From NCBI RefSeq assembly GCF_028206995.1, contig NZ_JAQLFL010000001.1, forward strand, positions 323,372 to 387,371: a stretch of DNA of 64,000 bases, in the 5' to 3' direction. Positions 56,503 through 64,000 of the stretch are shown in pieces. The translations under genes were made by a program, and so were the position numbers. The first letter of the stretch is position 1. Each line of letters starts with the position of its first letter. The stretch is from Collinsella aerofaciens. GTDB lineage: Bacteria > Actinomycetota > Coriobacteriia > Coriobacteriales > Coriobacteriaceae. A model generated the notes under the pieces. The model was not told the origin of the DNA. It did no database searches and saw only the letters and a program-made list of their open reading frames with translations.

Positions 56503-57425
56503 TGGGTACCGTGAACATGGCCGTCGATTTCGGCGGCGTCAAGATGCAGAACCCCATCAACACCGCAGCCGGTACCTTTGGCTACGGTTGGCAGTTCCAG
56601 AACTTCTTTGATGTTTCCCAGCTGGGCGCCATCACCACCAAGGGTTGCGCTGCCGAGCCCTGGCCCGGCAACCCCGCGCCCCGCATGGCCGAGATTCCCG
56701 GCGGTATGATTAACTCCGTGGGCCTTCAGAACCCCGGCGTGGCCGCTTTTGCCCGCGAGTCCGGTCCGTGGCTCGAGCAGCTCTCCAAGGACGGTTGTCA
56801 GGTCATCTGTCAGGTCGCCGGTCACTCCGTCGAGGAGTTTGTCCGCGCGCTCGAGATGTATGTCGAGCTGTGCCCCTGGGCTGCCGGCTACGAGATCAAC
56901 GTCAGCTGCCCCAATATTGCCGCCGGCGGTGCCGCCATGGGCTCCTCGCCCGAGGGCGCCTCTGCCGTTATGGCTGCCTGCCGTAAGGTGACCGATAAGC
57001 CGCTGTTCGTAAAGATGGCTCCGGTTAACGTTGCCGAGATTGCCAAGGCTCTCGAGGCCGCCGGCGCCGACGGCCTTTCGGTCATTAACTCCATCCAGGG
57101 CATGGCCATCGACGTCCATACCCGCAAGTCCCGTGTGGCCAAGCCCAAGGGCGGCCTTTCGGGCCCGCTGTGCCACCACATCGCCGTTCGCATGGTCTGG
57201 GAGGTCGCTCAGGCCGTCGATATCCCCATCAACGGTGTCGGCGGTGTCATGACCGGCGAAGATGCGGCCGAGTTTATCCTGGCCGGCGCCACCTGCGTGT
57301 CGGTCGGCATGGCCAACTTCGTCGATCCGTGCGCTTCGCTCAAGATCGCGCACGAGCTCGAGGCCTGGGCCGAGTCTCAGGGCGTGAAGGACATCAACGA
57401 ACTGGTAGGTGCGTTCGAATGCTAG
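56502..57425 (+). CDS. pyrD: Dihydroorotate dehydrogenase, class 1B catalytic subunit
   Basis: PyrD oxidises dihydroorotate to orotate with FMN. The 307-residue barrel protein has NPINTAAGTFGYG, the catalytic cysteine in INVSCPNIAAGG and GVGGVMTGEDAAEFILAGA. GTG 56502 overlaps the pyrK stop and has AAGGTGG upstream; GTG 56511 and ATG 56517 are alternatives. It overlaps pyrF by 7 nt. Confidence 0.97.
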   Translation: MGTVNMAVDFGGVKMQNPINTAAGTFGYGWQFQNFFDVSQLGAITTKGCAAEPWPGNPAPRMAEIPGGMINSVGLQNPGVAAFARESGPWLEQLSKDGCQVICQVAGHSVEEFVRALEMYVELCPWAAGYEINVSCPNIAAGGAAMGSSPEGASAVMAACRKVTDKPLFVKMAPVNVAEIAKALEAAGADGLSVINSIQGMAIDVHTRKSRVAKPKGGLSGPLCHHIAVRMVWEVAQAVDIPINGVGGVMTGEDAAEFILAGATCVSVGMANFVDPCASLKIAHELEAWAESQGVKDINELVGAFEC

Positions 57426-58135
57426 AGACCGATGCCCGCGACCGTGTTATCGTCGCCCTCGACTGCGACCGTGAGCGTGCGCTCGAGCTTGCCCACGAGC
57501 TTTCGGGCCATGCCGCCTGGCTCAAGGTTGGCATGACGCTCTATTACGCCGAGGGTCCTGAGATCGTCAAGACGTTCAAGGATTTGGGCTTTAAGGTCTT
57601 CCTTGACCTCAAGTTCTATGATATTCCGCATCAGGTTCGCGGTGCCGCCCGCTCGGCCTCGCTTGCCGGTGCCGATCTGCTTTCGGTCCACGGCTTGGGT
57701 TCGGGCGCCATGCTCGCTGCCTGCCGCGAGGGCGCCGAGGAGGCGCGCAAGGACCGCGCCAAGCTCGTCGCCATCACCGTGCTCACGAGCATGAACCAGG
57801 ATGCCTTGAGCGAGATCGGCGTCGAGTCGCCCGTGGCCGAGGAGGCCGCCCGCCTGGCAAAGCTCGCTCAGGCCAACGGCATCGACGGTATCGTGTGCTC
57901 GCCGATGGAGGCTCACGACATGCGTGGGCTGCTGGGTCCCGATGCCCTGATCGTGACTCCGGGTGTGCGTCCGGTGGGTGCCGCCCTTGGTGACCAGTCC
58001 CGCGTGGCGACGCCTTCCCAGGCTATCGAGCGTGGCGCAAGCCACATCGTGGTGGGCCGTCCCATCACCGGCGCCGACGATCCGGTTGCCGCCTTTGACG
58101 CTATTGTCGCTGAGCTGGTCGAAAACGTCGCCTAA
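57419..58135 (+). CDS. pyrF: Orotidine 5'-phosphate decarboxylase
   Basis: PyrF makes UMP from OMP. The 238-residue barrel protein has IVALDCDRERA, the catalytic DLKFYDIPHQV (Asp-Lys-Asp) and VTPGVRPVGA. It closes the operon. carAB and pyrE are not in the window, so carbamoyl phosphate and OMP synthesis must be encoded elsewhere. Confidence 0.97.
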   Translation: MLETDARDRVIVALDCDRERALELAHELSGHAAWLKVGMTLYYAEGPEIVKTFKDLGFKVFLDLKFYDIPHQVRGAARSASLAGADLLSVHGLGSGAMLAACREGAEEARKDRAKLVAITVLTSMNQDALSEIGVESPVAEEAARLAKLAQANGIDGIVCSPMEAHDMRGLLGPDALIVTPGVRPVGAALGDQSRVATPSQAIERGASHIVVGRPITGADDPVAAFDAIVAELVENVA

Positions 58136-58180
58136 AAGATTCCCCTAAGTCACCACTTTTGGGTCTCATTAGCACAAAAT

Positions 58181-58238
58181 AGCCCCTGTGCCTGCGTAAA
58201 CTTTCCCATCCTTTGTGTGGAATCGCAGGTCAGGGGCT
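58181..58238 (+). terminator. Long-loop hairpin after pyrF
   Basis: AGCCCCTGTGCCTGCG (58181-58196) pairs, with one bulge, with CGCAGGTCAGGGGCT (58224-58238). The loop is 27 nt and only a weak T-rich tail follows, so this is a possible terminator only. The rest of 58136-58374 is non-coding. Confidence 0.4.
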
Positions 58239-58321
58239 TAACTTTGGGCGCAGTATATTGCACTTTTTGCGGGTATCGTCTAACCTATGGAGCCGCGATT
58301 GGGCATTTTGTACGTTCTACG

Positions 58322-58330
58322 TGCTAAAAT
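58322..58330 (+). promoter_or_regulatory. Extended -10 promoter of mihF
   Basis: TGC-TAAAAT, 44 nt before the ATG, without a clear -35 box. Confidence 0.5.
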
Positions 58331-58374
58331 GCCAATTATTGAATCAGATATAACCCAACTTTTTGGAGGTACGA

Positions 58375-58683
58375 ATGGCACTCCCTCAGCTTACCGATGA
58401 GCAGCGCAAGCAGGCTCTTGAGAAGGCTGCTGCCGCACGTCACGCCCGCGCTGAGCTTCGCGAGCAGATCAAGAAGGGCGAGAAGTCCCTCGAGTCCGTG
58501 CTCAACTCCGATGACCCCATCGCTTCCCGCATGAAGGTTTCCACCCTCATCGAGTCTCTTCCTGGTTATGGCAAGGCCAAGGCCGCCAAAATCATGGAGG
58601 AGCTCGGTATCTCCGCTACCCGTCGCGTCCAGGGCCTCGGCGTCCGTCAGCGCGAGCAGCTCCTCGAGCAGCTGACCAAATAA
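58375..58683 (+). CDS. mihF: Actinobacterial integration host factor (mIHF)
   Basis: mIHF is a nucleoid protein of actinobacteria, unrelated to HU/IHF, that bends DNA through a helix-two-turn-helix fold. The 102-residue protein has the helical N-terminal segment ALEKAAAARHARAELR and the DNA-binding SLPGYGKAKAAKIMEELGI region. GGAGG precedes ATG 58375. Its presence and its place before gmk and rpoZ support an actinobacterial origin for the window. Confidence 0.96.
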   Translation: MALPQLTDEQRKQALEKAAAARHARAELREQIKKGEKSLESVLNSDDPIASRMKVSTLIESLPGYGKAKAAKIMEELGISATRRVQGLGVRQREQLLEQLTK

Positions 58684-59253
58684 GTGAGCGCTCAGGATTC
58701 CAAGCTCTTTGTGATTTCTGGACCGTCAGGCGCAGGCAAGGGTACGCTCGTCACTCGTGTGCGCGAGCGCCGCTCGAACCTGGGCCTGACGGTTTCGGCT
58801 ACCACGCGAGCACCACGCAAAGGTGAGGTCGACGGCGTCAACTACTTTTTTCTGACGCGCGAGGAGTTCGACCGCCGCGTGGCAAACGGTGAGTTTGTTG
58901 AGTGGGCCGAGGTCCACGGTAACTGCTACGGCACGTTGGTGAGCGAGGTCACATCCAAGCTCGCCTCGGGCGCGTCTCTGATTTTGGAGATCGATGTCCA
59001 GGGCGCCCTGCAGGTGAAGGAGCGTTTCCCCGAGGCCGTGCTGATCTTTATCAAGCCGCCTTCGCTTGAGGTGCTCCGCGAGCGTCTAGTCGGTCGCGGT
59101 ACCGAGACGCCCGAGACGATTGAGCTGCGTATGGCAAACGCCGCCGATGAGCTTGCCCTTGCCGACCGCTACGACGACGTCGTGGTTAATGACGATCTCG
59201 ACCGCGCGACCGATGAACTCGTTCGCGTTCTCGATATGCATGAAAGGAACTGA
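58684..59253 (+). CDS. gmk: Guanylate kinase
   Basis: Gmk phosphorylates GMP to GDP. The 189-residue protein has the P-loop SGPSGAGKGTLV, the GMP site TTRAPRKGEVDGVNYFF and the LEIDVQGALQV motif. The GTG start is adjacent to the mihF stop. The gmk-rpoZ order is conserved. Confidence 0.98.
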   Translation: MSAQDSKLFVISGPSGAGKGTLVTRVRERRSNLGLTVSATTRAPRKGEVDGVNYFFLTREEFDRRVANGEFVEWAEVHGNCYGTLVSEVTSKLASGASLILEIDVQGALQVKERFPEAVLIFIKPPSLEVLRERLVGRGTETPETIELRMANAADELALADRYDDVVVNDDLDRATDELVRVLDMHERN

Positions 59254-59258
59254 GGTCC

Positions 59259-59540
59259 GTGTCCGTTGTAAAGCCTTGCATTGACGATCTTCTGGAGAAG
59301 ACCGATCACAACCGCTTCCTGCTCGCTTCGCTTGCCTCCAAGCGCGCCTGCGACATCAATAGCATGCTGCGTGGCCAGCACAACCGCGTGCTTGCCGTCC
59401 AGGATGTCGATGACATCACCATCGGGCTTTCCGGTGCCGATACCATCTCGATGGCTATGGACGAGATTGTCGACGGCGACATCTCTTACGACGAGGCCCG
59501 TTACGAGAAGGCGCTCGGCCACAAGGTTGCTGAAGCCTAA
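59259..59540 (+). CDS. rpoZ: RNA polymerase omega subunit
   Basis: Omega helps assemble RNA polymerase. The 93-residue protein has the family region LASLASKRACDINSMLRGQ followed by an acidic C-terminal half. GTG 59259 is six nt after gmk with GAAAGGA upstream. Similarity in this small family is modest, but context after gmk supports it. Confidence 0.9.
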   Translation: MSVVKPCIDDLLEKTDHNRFLLASLASKRACDINSMLRGQHNRVLAVQDVDDITIGLSGADTISMAMDEIVDGDISYDEARYEKALGHKVAEA

Positions 59541-60785
59541 ATGGCGGCTCGCGTCTGCCTGGTCCACTATCACGAGGTTGGACTGAAGGGTAAGAACCGC
59601 GCACATTTTGAGCATATCCTCATGGATAACATCAAGGCGGCCTTGGCCGCCTTTTCCGTGAATGCCGTGTCTCGAATTTCCGGTTATATCCTCGTGACCT
59701 TTAACGAGCATCAGGCCGATGAGGCGGCGCGTGTCATTCGCACCGTTCCCGGCGTTGCTCGTGTGTCTTTGGCGTATCACACTAACCGCGACCCGCAGGA
59801 GTACTGTGCCGCCGCCGTCAAGGCGCTGCGCGAGTTTGGTTCCTTCGATTCGTTTAAGGTGCATGCCAAGCGCTCCAATACCGACTATGAGCTCACCTCG
59901 ATTGACATCAATCGTCAGGTGGGCGAGGTGCTGTGTGAGGCCTTCCCCGATAAAAAGGTTCAAATGCACGACCCCGATGCGATGGTGCACGTACTGGTGG
60001 TCCAGGGTAGCGTTTATGTGTATGCGCGCTCCGAGCGCGGCGTGGGCGGTCTGCCGGTTGGTTCTGCCGGCAAGGTCGTGACGCTGCTGTCGTCGGGTAT
60101 CGATTCTCCGGTGGCGACCTGGATGCTCGCGCGTCGCGGCGCGGTGTGCGTGCCGGTGCATTTCTCTGGTCGTCCGCAGACGCCCGATACGAGCGAGTAT
60201 TTGGTGCAGGACATCATCCGTGCGCTTGAGCCGGGTGTCCAGATCGGCCGCCTGTACGTGGTGCCGTTTGGCGACTGCCAGCGTGAGATTTCGGTCACCT
60301 GTCCCAGCAACCTGCGCGTGATCATGTATCGCCGCATTATGTATTCGGTTGCCGAGCGCATTGCACACATCGAGGGCGCCAAGGCCATCGTGACGGGCGA
60401 ATCGCTTGGGCAGGTTGCCTCCCAAACGCTTGAGAATATCATGGCCGTTAACGAGGCCGTGAAGATCCCCGTGTTCCGTCCGCTCATCGGTTCGGACAAG
60501 CAGGAGATCATCGCGCGCGCCGAGGAGATCGGTACGTTCGATATCTCGACCGAGGCTGCTCCCGACTGCTGCACGCTGTTTATGCCGCGCCGTCCCGAGA
60601 CGCACGCTAAACTCGATGCCGTGCATGAGGCCTGGGAGTTGTTCGATCACGAGGAGATGATCGAGCGCCTGCTCAAGCAGACCGAGTACATCGACTTCGA
60701 AAGCAACACGTATAAGGCCCCTAAGACCTTAAAGCGCAAACATTCGGAGCTTGCTCCGCGTGAGATTTACCAAGATCACGAGTAA
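59541..60785 (+). CDS. thiI: tRNA 4-thiouridine synthetase ThiI
   Basis: ThiI adenylates and thiolates U8 of tRNA. The 414-residue protein has an N-terminal ferredoxin-like/THUMP region (residues 1-170) and the PP-loop ATPase domain with LSSGIDSPVATWMLARRG and VTGESLGQVASQTLENI. There is no C-terminal rhodanese domain, so a separate sulphur donor is needed, as in most Gram-positive bacteria. It abuts rpoZ. Confidence 0.97.
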   Translation: MAARVCLVHYHEVGLKGKNRAHFEHILMDNIKAALAAFSVNAVSRISGYILVTFNEHQADEAARVIRTVPGVARVSLAYHTNRDPQEYCAAAVKALREFGSFDSFKVHAKRSNTDYELTSIDINRQVGEVLCEAFPDKKVQMHDPDAMVHVLVVQGSVYVYARSERGVGGLPVGSAGKVVTLLSSGIDSPVATWMLARRGAVCVPVHFSGRPQTPDTSEYLVQDIIRALEPGVQIGRLYVVPFGDCQREISVTCPSNLRVIMYRRIMYSVAERIAHIEGAKAIVTGESLGQVASQTLENIMAVNEAVKIPVFRPLIGSDKQEIIARAEEIGTFDISTEAAPDCCTLFMPRRPETHAKLDAVHEAWELFDHEEMIERLLKQTEYIDFESNTYKAPKTLKRKHSELAPREIYQDHE

Positions 60786-60795
60786 ATTTGTGCAT

Positions 60796-60829
60796 AGACC
60801 GACGATGCGCTTGCATCGTCGGTCTTTTG
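60796..60829 (+). terminator. Intrinsic terminator after thiI
   Basis: A 12-bp perfect stem (60797-60808 with 60813-60824) around GCTT, followed by TTTT. Confidence 0.85.
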
Positions 60830-60903
60830 CTATCTGGACATTTTGCGGCTAAGTGTTCATTTGCTGACGCGTGTCTGAATAAATGGACAGATTTGTGCAA
60901 GGT

Positions 60904-60923
60904 TTTGGTCAGCTTTTGGTTTG
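60904..60923 (+). promoter_or_regulatory. Candidate competence-regulon box, copy 2
   Basis: TTTGGTCAGCTTTTGGTTTG, identical to 32353-32372 upstream of yraN-comM-dprA. It ends 75 nt before the comEA ATG (71 nt in the other copy). The rest of the gap 60830-60998 holds no gene. Confidence 0.6.
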
Positions 60924-60998
60924 ACCGCAAAAACCGGTTTTGGAGCGTGGCTGTTGCGGGGTTCCTTTCCTGACACGATGGTGTTGGGAGGTTTTGCT

Positions 60999-61712
60999 AT
61001 GGCGCAGCGTGAACAACACGAACGGGTCAAACGGGTGGACCGCTTGGCGGACAAGCTGCTCGGTCATAAGGCAGTGGTGATGGCGATCCTGGTTGTCATT
61101 GCGATGGCGAGCGGCTTGGCGATGGCGAACCTTGGCGGCGGTGCCGGCGGCGTGTCGTTTGAGCGCACTGATGGTTCGGGCTCGTTGGTGGAGCCGGGAT
61201 CCGGCGATGCCTCGAGCGGAAAGACATCCGAAGACTCTTCGTCTAAGGCTTCTGACGCGGCAGACGTTTATGTCGATGTTGATGGCGCCGTTGTGTCGCC
61301 CGGTGTATATCGTCTCAAGGACGGCGCGCGGGTGGCTCAGGCGATTGATGCCGCCGGCGGGCTGGCGCCCGAGGCAGACGTTACGGGGCTCAATCGGGCA
61401 TCTAAGATCGTCGATGGACAGAAGATTCACGTTCCAACGGTAGGGGAGCAGCAGGCGTCCATTGCGGAAGTTGGTGTTGATGGTGGGGCTTCCGCATCAT
61501 CGGGCGTGAGTGGCGCAACAGGCCTAGTAAATATCAATACGGCAAGCGCGGCAGAGCTGCAGACGCTCTCTGGCATCGGTCCCTCCATGGCCCAGTCGAT
61601 TATCGATGAGCGGACAAAGAACGGTGCTTTTGCCTCGGTTGACGATCTGATGCGTGTGTCGGGAATCGGCGAGAAGAAGCTTGCCAAAATCAAAGATTCC
61701 ATCTGCGTATGA
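60999..61712 (+). CDS. comEA: Competence protein ComEA (DNA receptor)
   Basis: ComEA binds double-stranded DNA outside the membrane and hands it to ComEC. The 237-residue protein has one N-terminal membrane helix (KAVVMAILVVIAMASG), a Ser/Gly linker, a SLBB domain (VYVDVDGAVVSPGVY...) and a C-terminal helix-hairpin-helix domain (NINTASAAELQTLSGIGPSMA...). ATG 60999 follows GGGAGG. Its stop overlaps comEC by four bases (ATGA). Confidence 0.95.
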   Translation: MAQREQHERVKRVDRLADKLLGHKAVVMAILVVIAMASGLAMANLGGGAGGVSFERTDGSGSLVEPGSGDASSGKTSEDSSSKASDAADVYVDVDGAVVSPGVYRLKDGARVAQAIDAAGGLAPEADVTGLNRASKIVDGQKIHVPTVGEQQASIAEVGVDGGASASSGVSGATGLVNINTASAAELQTLSGIGPSMAQSIIDERTKNGAFASVDDLMRVSGIGEKKLAKIKDSICV

Positions 61713-64000
61713 GTGCGACCGAGCGCGAGCATGTGATGCCTCCGCGGCCTCTGATGCCGTGGACGATGGCCCTGTGTGCCGGCATGTGCATGAGCTGCGC
61801 CTTGGTGCTCAACGTGGCCGCCGATGCGCTGCTGTGGGAGCGGGCTTCGGCGGTCGGGCCGCTATGGGCCATTCCCGTTACGGCGGCGGTATTCGTTGTG
61901 CTGGCTCAATCTTGTGCGCGGCTTGCCCCTTGGAAGCGGTGGCTGTATGCCGCGTCCGTCGGTCTCGTGGCGGGAGCGGTCGTCTCGGCGTGGTGGACTG
62001 TGGGCGTGCTAAGCGCCTCGAAGGCGCTCGACGGTCGAGCGGCAAGCAGCCTTGAGTTTGTCGTGCAGGGTGACCCATCCATAAACGACGACGTGTATTC
62101 CTATACCTGCGAGGCACGCGCGGACGGTAAGAACTTGGCAATGGTTCGCCTATCGTGCGACCTCGAGCTCAAGGTCGGGGCGCACGTGCGTGTTATCGGT
62201 CGCGTTTCACGTTTTGAGAACGATTCGTATGGACGATCGCGCGTGCTCCGAGGCGAGGTGCGCAAGGTTAAAGTCGTTCGGATTTTGTCGGTCGATGAGG
62301 ACTCTCCGGGGCCGCTTCTTCGGATGCGAAATGGGCTGCTTGCGTCCATCGCGCCTGCGACCGACCCGGCGCGTGCACTCATAGCCGGTGTCGTCTGCGG
62401 TCGTTCGGCCGAGCTGCGCGCCCAGCCGGCGGGCGACTGGTTTTCGGTGACGGGAACGGCGCATCTTATCGCCGTCTCGGGCAGCCACTTGGCAATCGTG
62501 GGGTTTGTAATCGAGGGTGTATTGCAAAAGACTCGGTGCTCACGCGGTCTTCAACGGGCGATATTGGCGATAACGCTTGTGGGCTACGCTGCCTTTACGG
62601 GCGCGTCTCCCTCGGCCGTGCGCGCGTGCTGCATGGTGTTCGCGACGCTTGTCGTAAACGGCGCGGGGCGGCGTCGGCATGGCGCATCGGCGCTCTTCGT
62701 AACCATGTCCATCTTTGTGCTGCTGCGGCCGACGGTTCTGTTCGAGATGGGCTTTCAGCTTTCATGTGCCAGCGTCTTAGCCATTCTGTGCTTTTGCCCC
62801 TATGCGACCTACGCTTTGGGTGAGCTGGGTGTGCCATCAGACGTTGCCAGCATGCTTTCCGTCACGCTGTGCTCGCAACTGGCGACACTTCCCATTACCA
62901 TTCCTGCCTTCGGTACGTTCTCGCTCATTGCTCCGCTGGCAAATGCGGTCATCGGTCCGGTGGTGAGCGTACTGCTTGCCGTGTCGATCGTGCTGGTTCC
63001 CTTTTCGCTCGTGGCACCGTTGCGGACTTGGGCGCTCGTTGTGCCCATGATTGCCTCCCGTTGCGTGCTGTTCTTCGAGCAGCTGTTTGCCGCCGTGCCG
63101 GGTGCATCCGTGAGCGTGCCGCCCGATAGCATGTGGATTTATCTAGTGCCGTGTTTGCTGGCGGTGCTGCTGGTCTGGTGGCCGCGTCCCCGTGCACGTC
63201 CTGTGGCGGTGGGGCTTGCATGTCTGGTGTTCCTGGCTGCGATTCCGTACGTCTACTGGGATCGATTCGCTCCGCCTTCTGTGACGGTGCTCGATGTGGG
63301 CCAGGCCGATGCGATTCTTATCCGCCAGGGCGGTGCAGTGGCACTCGTCGACTGCGGGCTCGACGAGCGCGTGGTGGCGGCGTTGGTTCGCAATAACGTA
63401 CACCATATCGATGCCGTCTTTGTGACGCATTGGGATGAGGATCACTGGGGTGGTCTGCCTGCCGTGCTCGAACAGTTTTCGGTCGGTACGATTGCCGTGG
63501 CGGCGGATGCGCTGGAGGATGCTCCTGCCGAGGTATTGAACCGACCTGGCGTGGAGTATCGGCAGGTGCGCCGTGGGGATACGGTCGATATCGGCTCATT
63601 TTGCGCCCGCGTGATGTGGCCATTCGAGTCCGTGGATGGCGAGGGAAATGAGGACTCGCTTGTCCTGCTGCTCTCATATGTTCAGGAAGGCAAGGGCCTG
63701 CGTATGCTCCTCACCGGTGATGCCGAGATCGACCAAGAACGGGAATTCGTGCAGGAGGTGGGGGATATCGACGTACTTAAACTTGGGCATCACGGCTCTA
63801 AGGTTTCAGTCGATGATGAGTTGCTGGACGTCCTGAAGCCCGAGCTTTCCCTCGCGAGTGCGGGCGAAGGGAATCGATACGGCCATCCGTCCGATGCCTG
63901 CATCGATGCCGTTAAGGAAGCGGGCGGCGTGTTCGCGTGCACTATCGAACACGGCGACATTACCGTCACGCCGACTGCGAATGGCTTTGCGATGCGATGC
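61709..64000 (+). CDS. comEC: Competence channel ComEC (3' end cut off)
   Basis: ComEC forms the channel that takes up single-stranded DNA. The frame is open to the last base, giving 764 residues. Order: N-terminal helices, an OB-fold-like region (VGAHVRVIGRVSRF), the competence core with LIAVSGSHLAIVG and ASPSAVRA, more helices, and a C-terminal metallo-beta-lactamase domain with VLDVGQADAILI, THWDEDHWGG, LLTGDAE and LGHHGSK. Metal-binding residues are kept, so a nuclease role is plausible. It overlaps comEA by four nt. Confidence 0.95.
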   Translation, partial: MSATEREHVMPPRPLMPWTMALCAGMCMSCALVLNVAADALLWERASAVGPLWAIPVTAAVFVVLAQSCARLAPWKRWLYAASVGLVAGAVVSAWWTVGVLSASKALDGRAASSLEFVVQGDPSINDDVYSYTCEARADGKNLAMVRLSCDLELKVGAHVRVIGRVSRFENDSYGRSRVLRGEVRKVKVVRILSVDEDSPGPLLRMRNGLLASIAPATDPARALIAGVVCGRSAELRAQPAGDWFSVTGTAHLIAVSGSHLAIVGFVIEGVLQKTRCSRGLQRAILAITLVGYAAFTGASPSAVRACCMVFATLVVNGAGRRRHGASALFVTMSIFVLLRPTVLFEMGFQLSCASVLAILCFCPYATYALGELGVPSDVASMLSVTLCSQLATLPITIPAFGTFSLIAPLANAVIGPVVSVLLAVSIVLVPFSLVAPLRTWALVVPMIASRCVLFFEQLFAAVPGASVSVPPDSMWIYLVPCLLAVLLVWWPRPRARPVAVGLACLVFLAAIPYVYWDRFAPPSVTVLDVGQADAILIRQGGAVALVDCGLDERVVAALVRNNVHHIDAVFVTHWDEDHWGGLPAVLEQFSVGTIAVAADALEDAPAEVLNRPGVEYRQVRRGDTVDIGSFCARVMWPFESVDGEGNEDSLVLLLSYVQEGKGLRMLLTGDAEIDQEREFVQEVGDIDVLKLGHHGSKVSVDDELLDVLKPELSLASAGEGNRYGHPSDACIDAVKEAGGVFACTIEHGDITVTPTANGFAMRC

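Noticed and set aside
57411..57425. GTTCGAAT as a tRNA T-loop
   Set aside because: It lies inside the pyrD/pyrF coding overlap and has no acceptor or anticodon stems around it.

Overview
This window is a densely packed, high-G+C stretch of bacterial core chromosome. The actinobacterial-type integration host factor (mihF), the many TTG starts, a rod-shape mre cluster, two-subunit glycyl-tRNA synthetase, AdhE, and pyruvate phosphate dikinase with its own regulator together suggest an anaerobic gut member of the Coriobacteriia, most like Collinsella. That taxonomic call is an inference from gene content, not a database match. Almost everything lies on the plus strand. The minus-strand genes are dinB, an APH-like kinase, adhE and rpmB. 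No tRNA, rRNA, CRISPR array, prophage or intact insertion sequence was seen. The only mobile-element trace is a decayed REP-associated (RAYT-like) transposase relic beside a palindrome-rich background.

Layout. 1-5.9 kb: a P-type ATPase cut by the left edge, a zinc-ribbon membrane protein, a cyclophilin and a TPR membrane protein. 6-12.9 kb: elongasome operon mreB-mreC-mreD-mrdA-rodA plus a membrane protein of unknown function. 12.9-19.7 kb: a radical-SAM/DUF2344 pair, then rplU-rpmA-obg-nadD-yqeK-rsfS. 19.8-23.7 kb: dinB (minus), then rpsP-khpA-rimM-trmD-lepB. 23.8-30.8 kb: glyQS, the PPDK regulator and ppdK. 31-37.7 kb: rplS, rnhB, then yraN-comM-dprA-trmFO-xerC. 37.9-48 kb: rpsB-tsf, then pyrH-frr-uppS-cdsA-dxr-rseP-ispG-proS. 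48-52.4 kb (minus): an APH-like kinase, adhE, the RAYT relic and rpmB. 52.7-58.1 kb: pyrR-pyrB-pyrC-pyrK-pyrD-pyrF behind an attenuator. 58.3-64 kb: mihF-gmk-rpoZ-thiI, then comEA-comEC running off the right edge.

How the genes work together. The window joins cell-wall elongation (MreBCD, PBP2, RodA, UppS, CdsA), translation and ribosome assembly (S2, EF-Ts, S16, L19, L21, L27, L28, Obg, RimM, TrmD, RRF, RsfS), isoprenoid synthesis (Dxr, IspG, UppS), pyrimidine synthesis, fermentation (PPDK, AdhE) and DNA uptake (ComM, DprA, ComEA, ComEC).

The most interesting signal is a perfectly shared 20-bp element containing two TTTGGT half-sites 11 bp apart. It lies 71 and 75 nt upstream of the first genes of the two separate competence-related operons (yraN-comM-dprA and comEA-comEC), and looks like a candidate competence-regulon box. 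Other notable points are a winged-helix-like domain inserted in the RseP protease, a likely AUA start codon for xerC, a pyr attenuator with two mutually exclusive hairpins, a large perfect palindrome with a partial relative elsewhere in the window, and an inverted-repeat operator candidate upstream of adhE.
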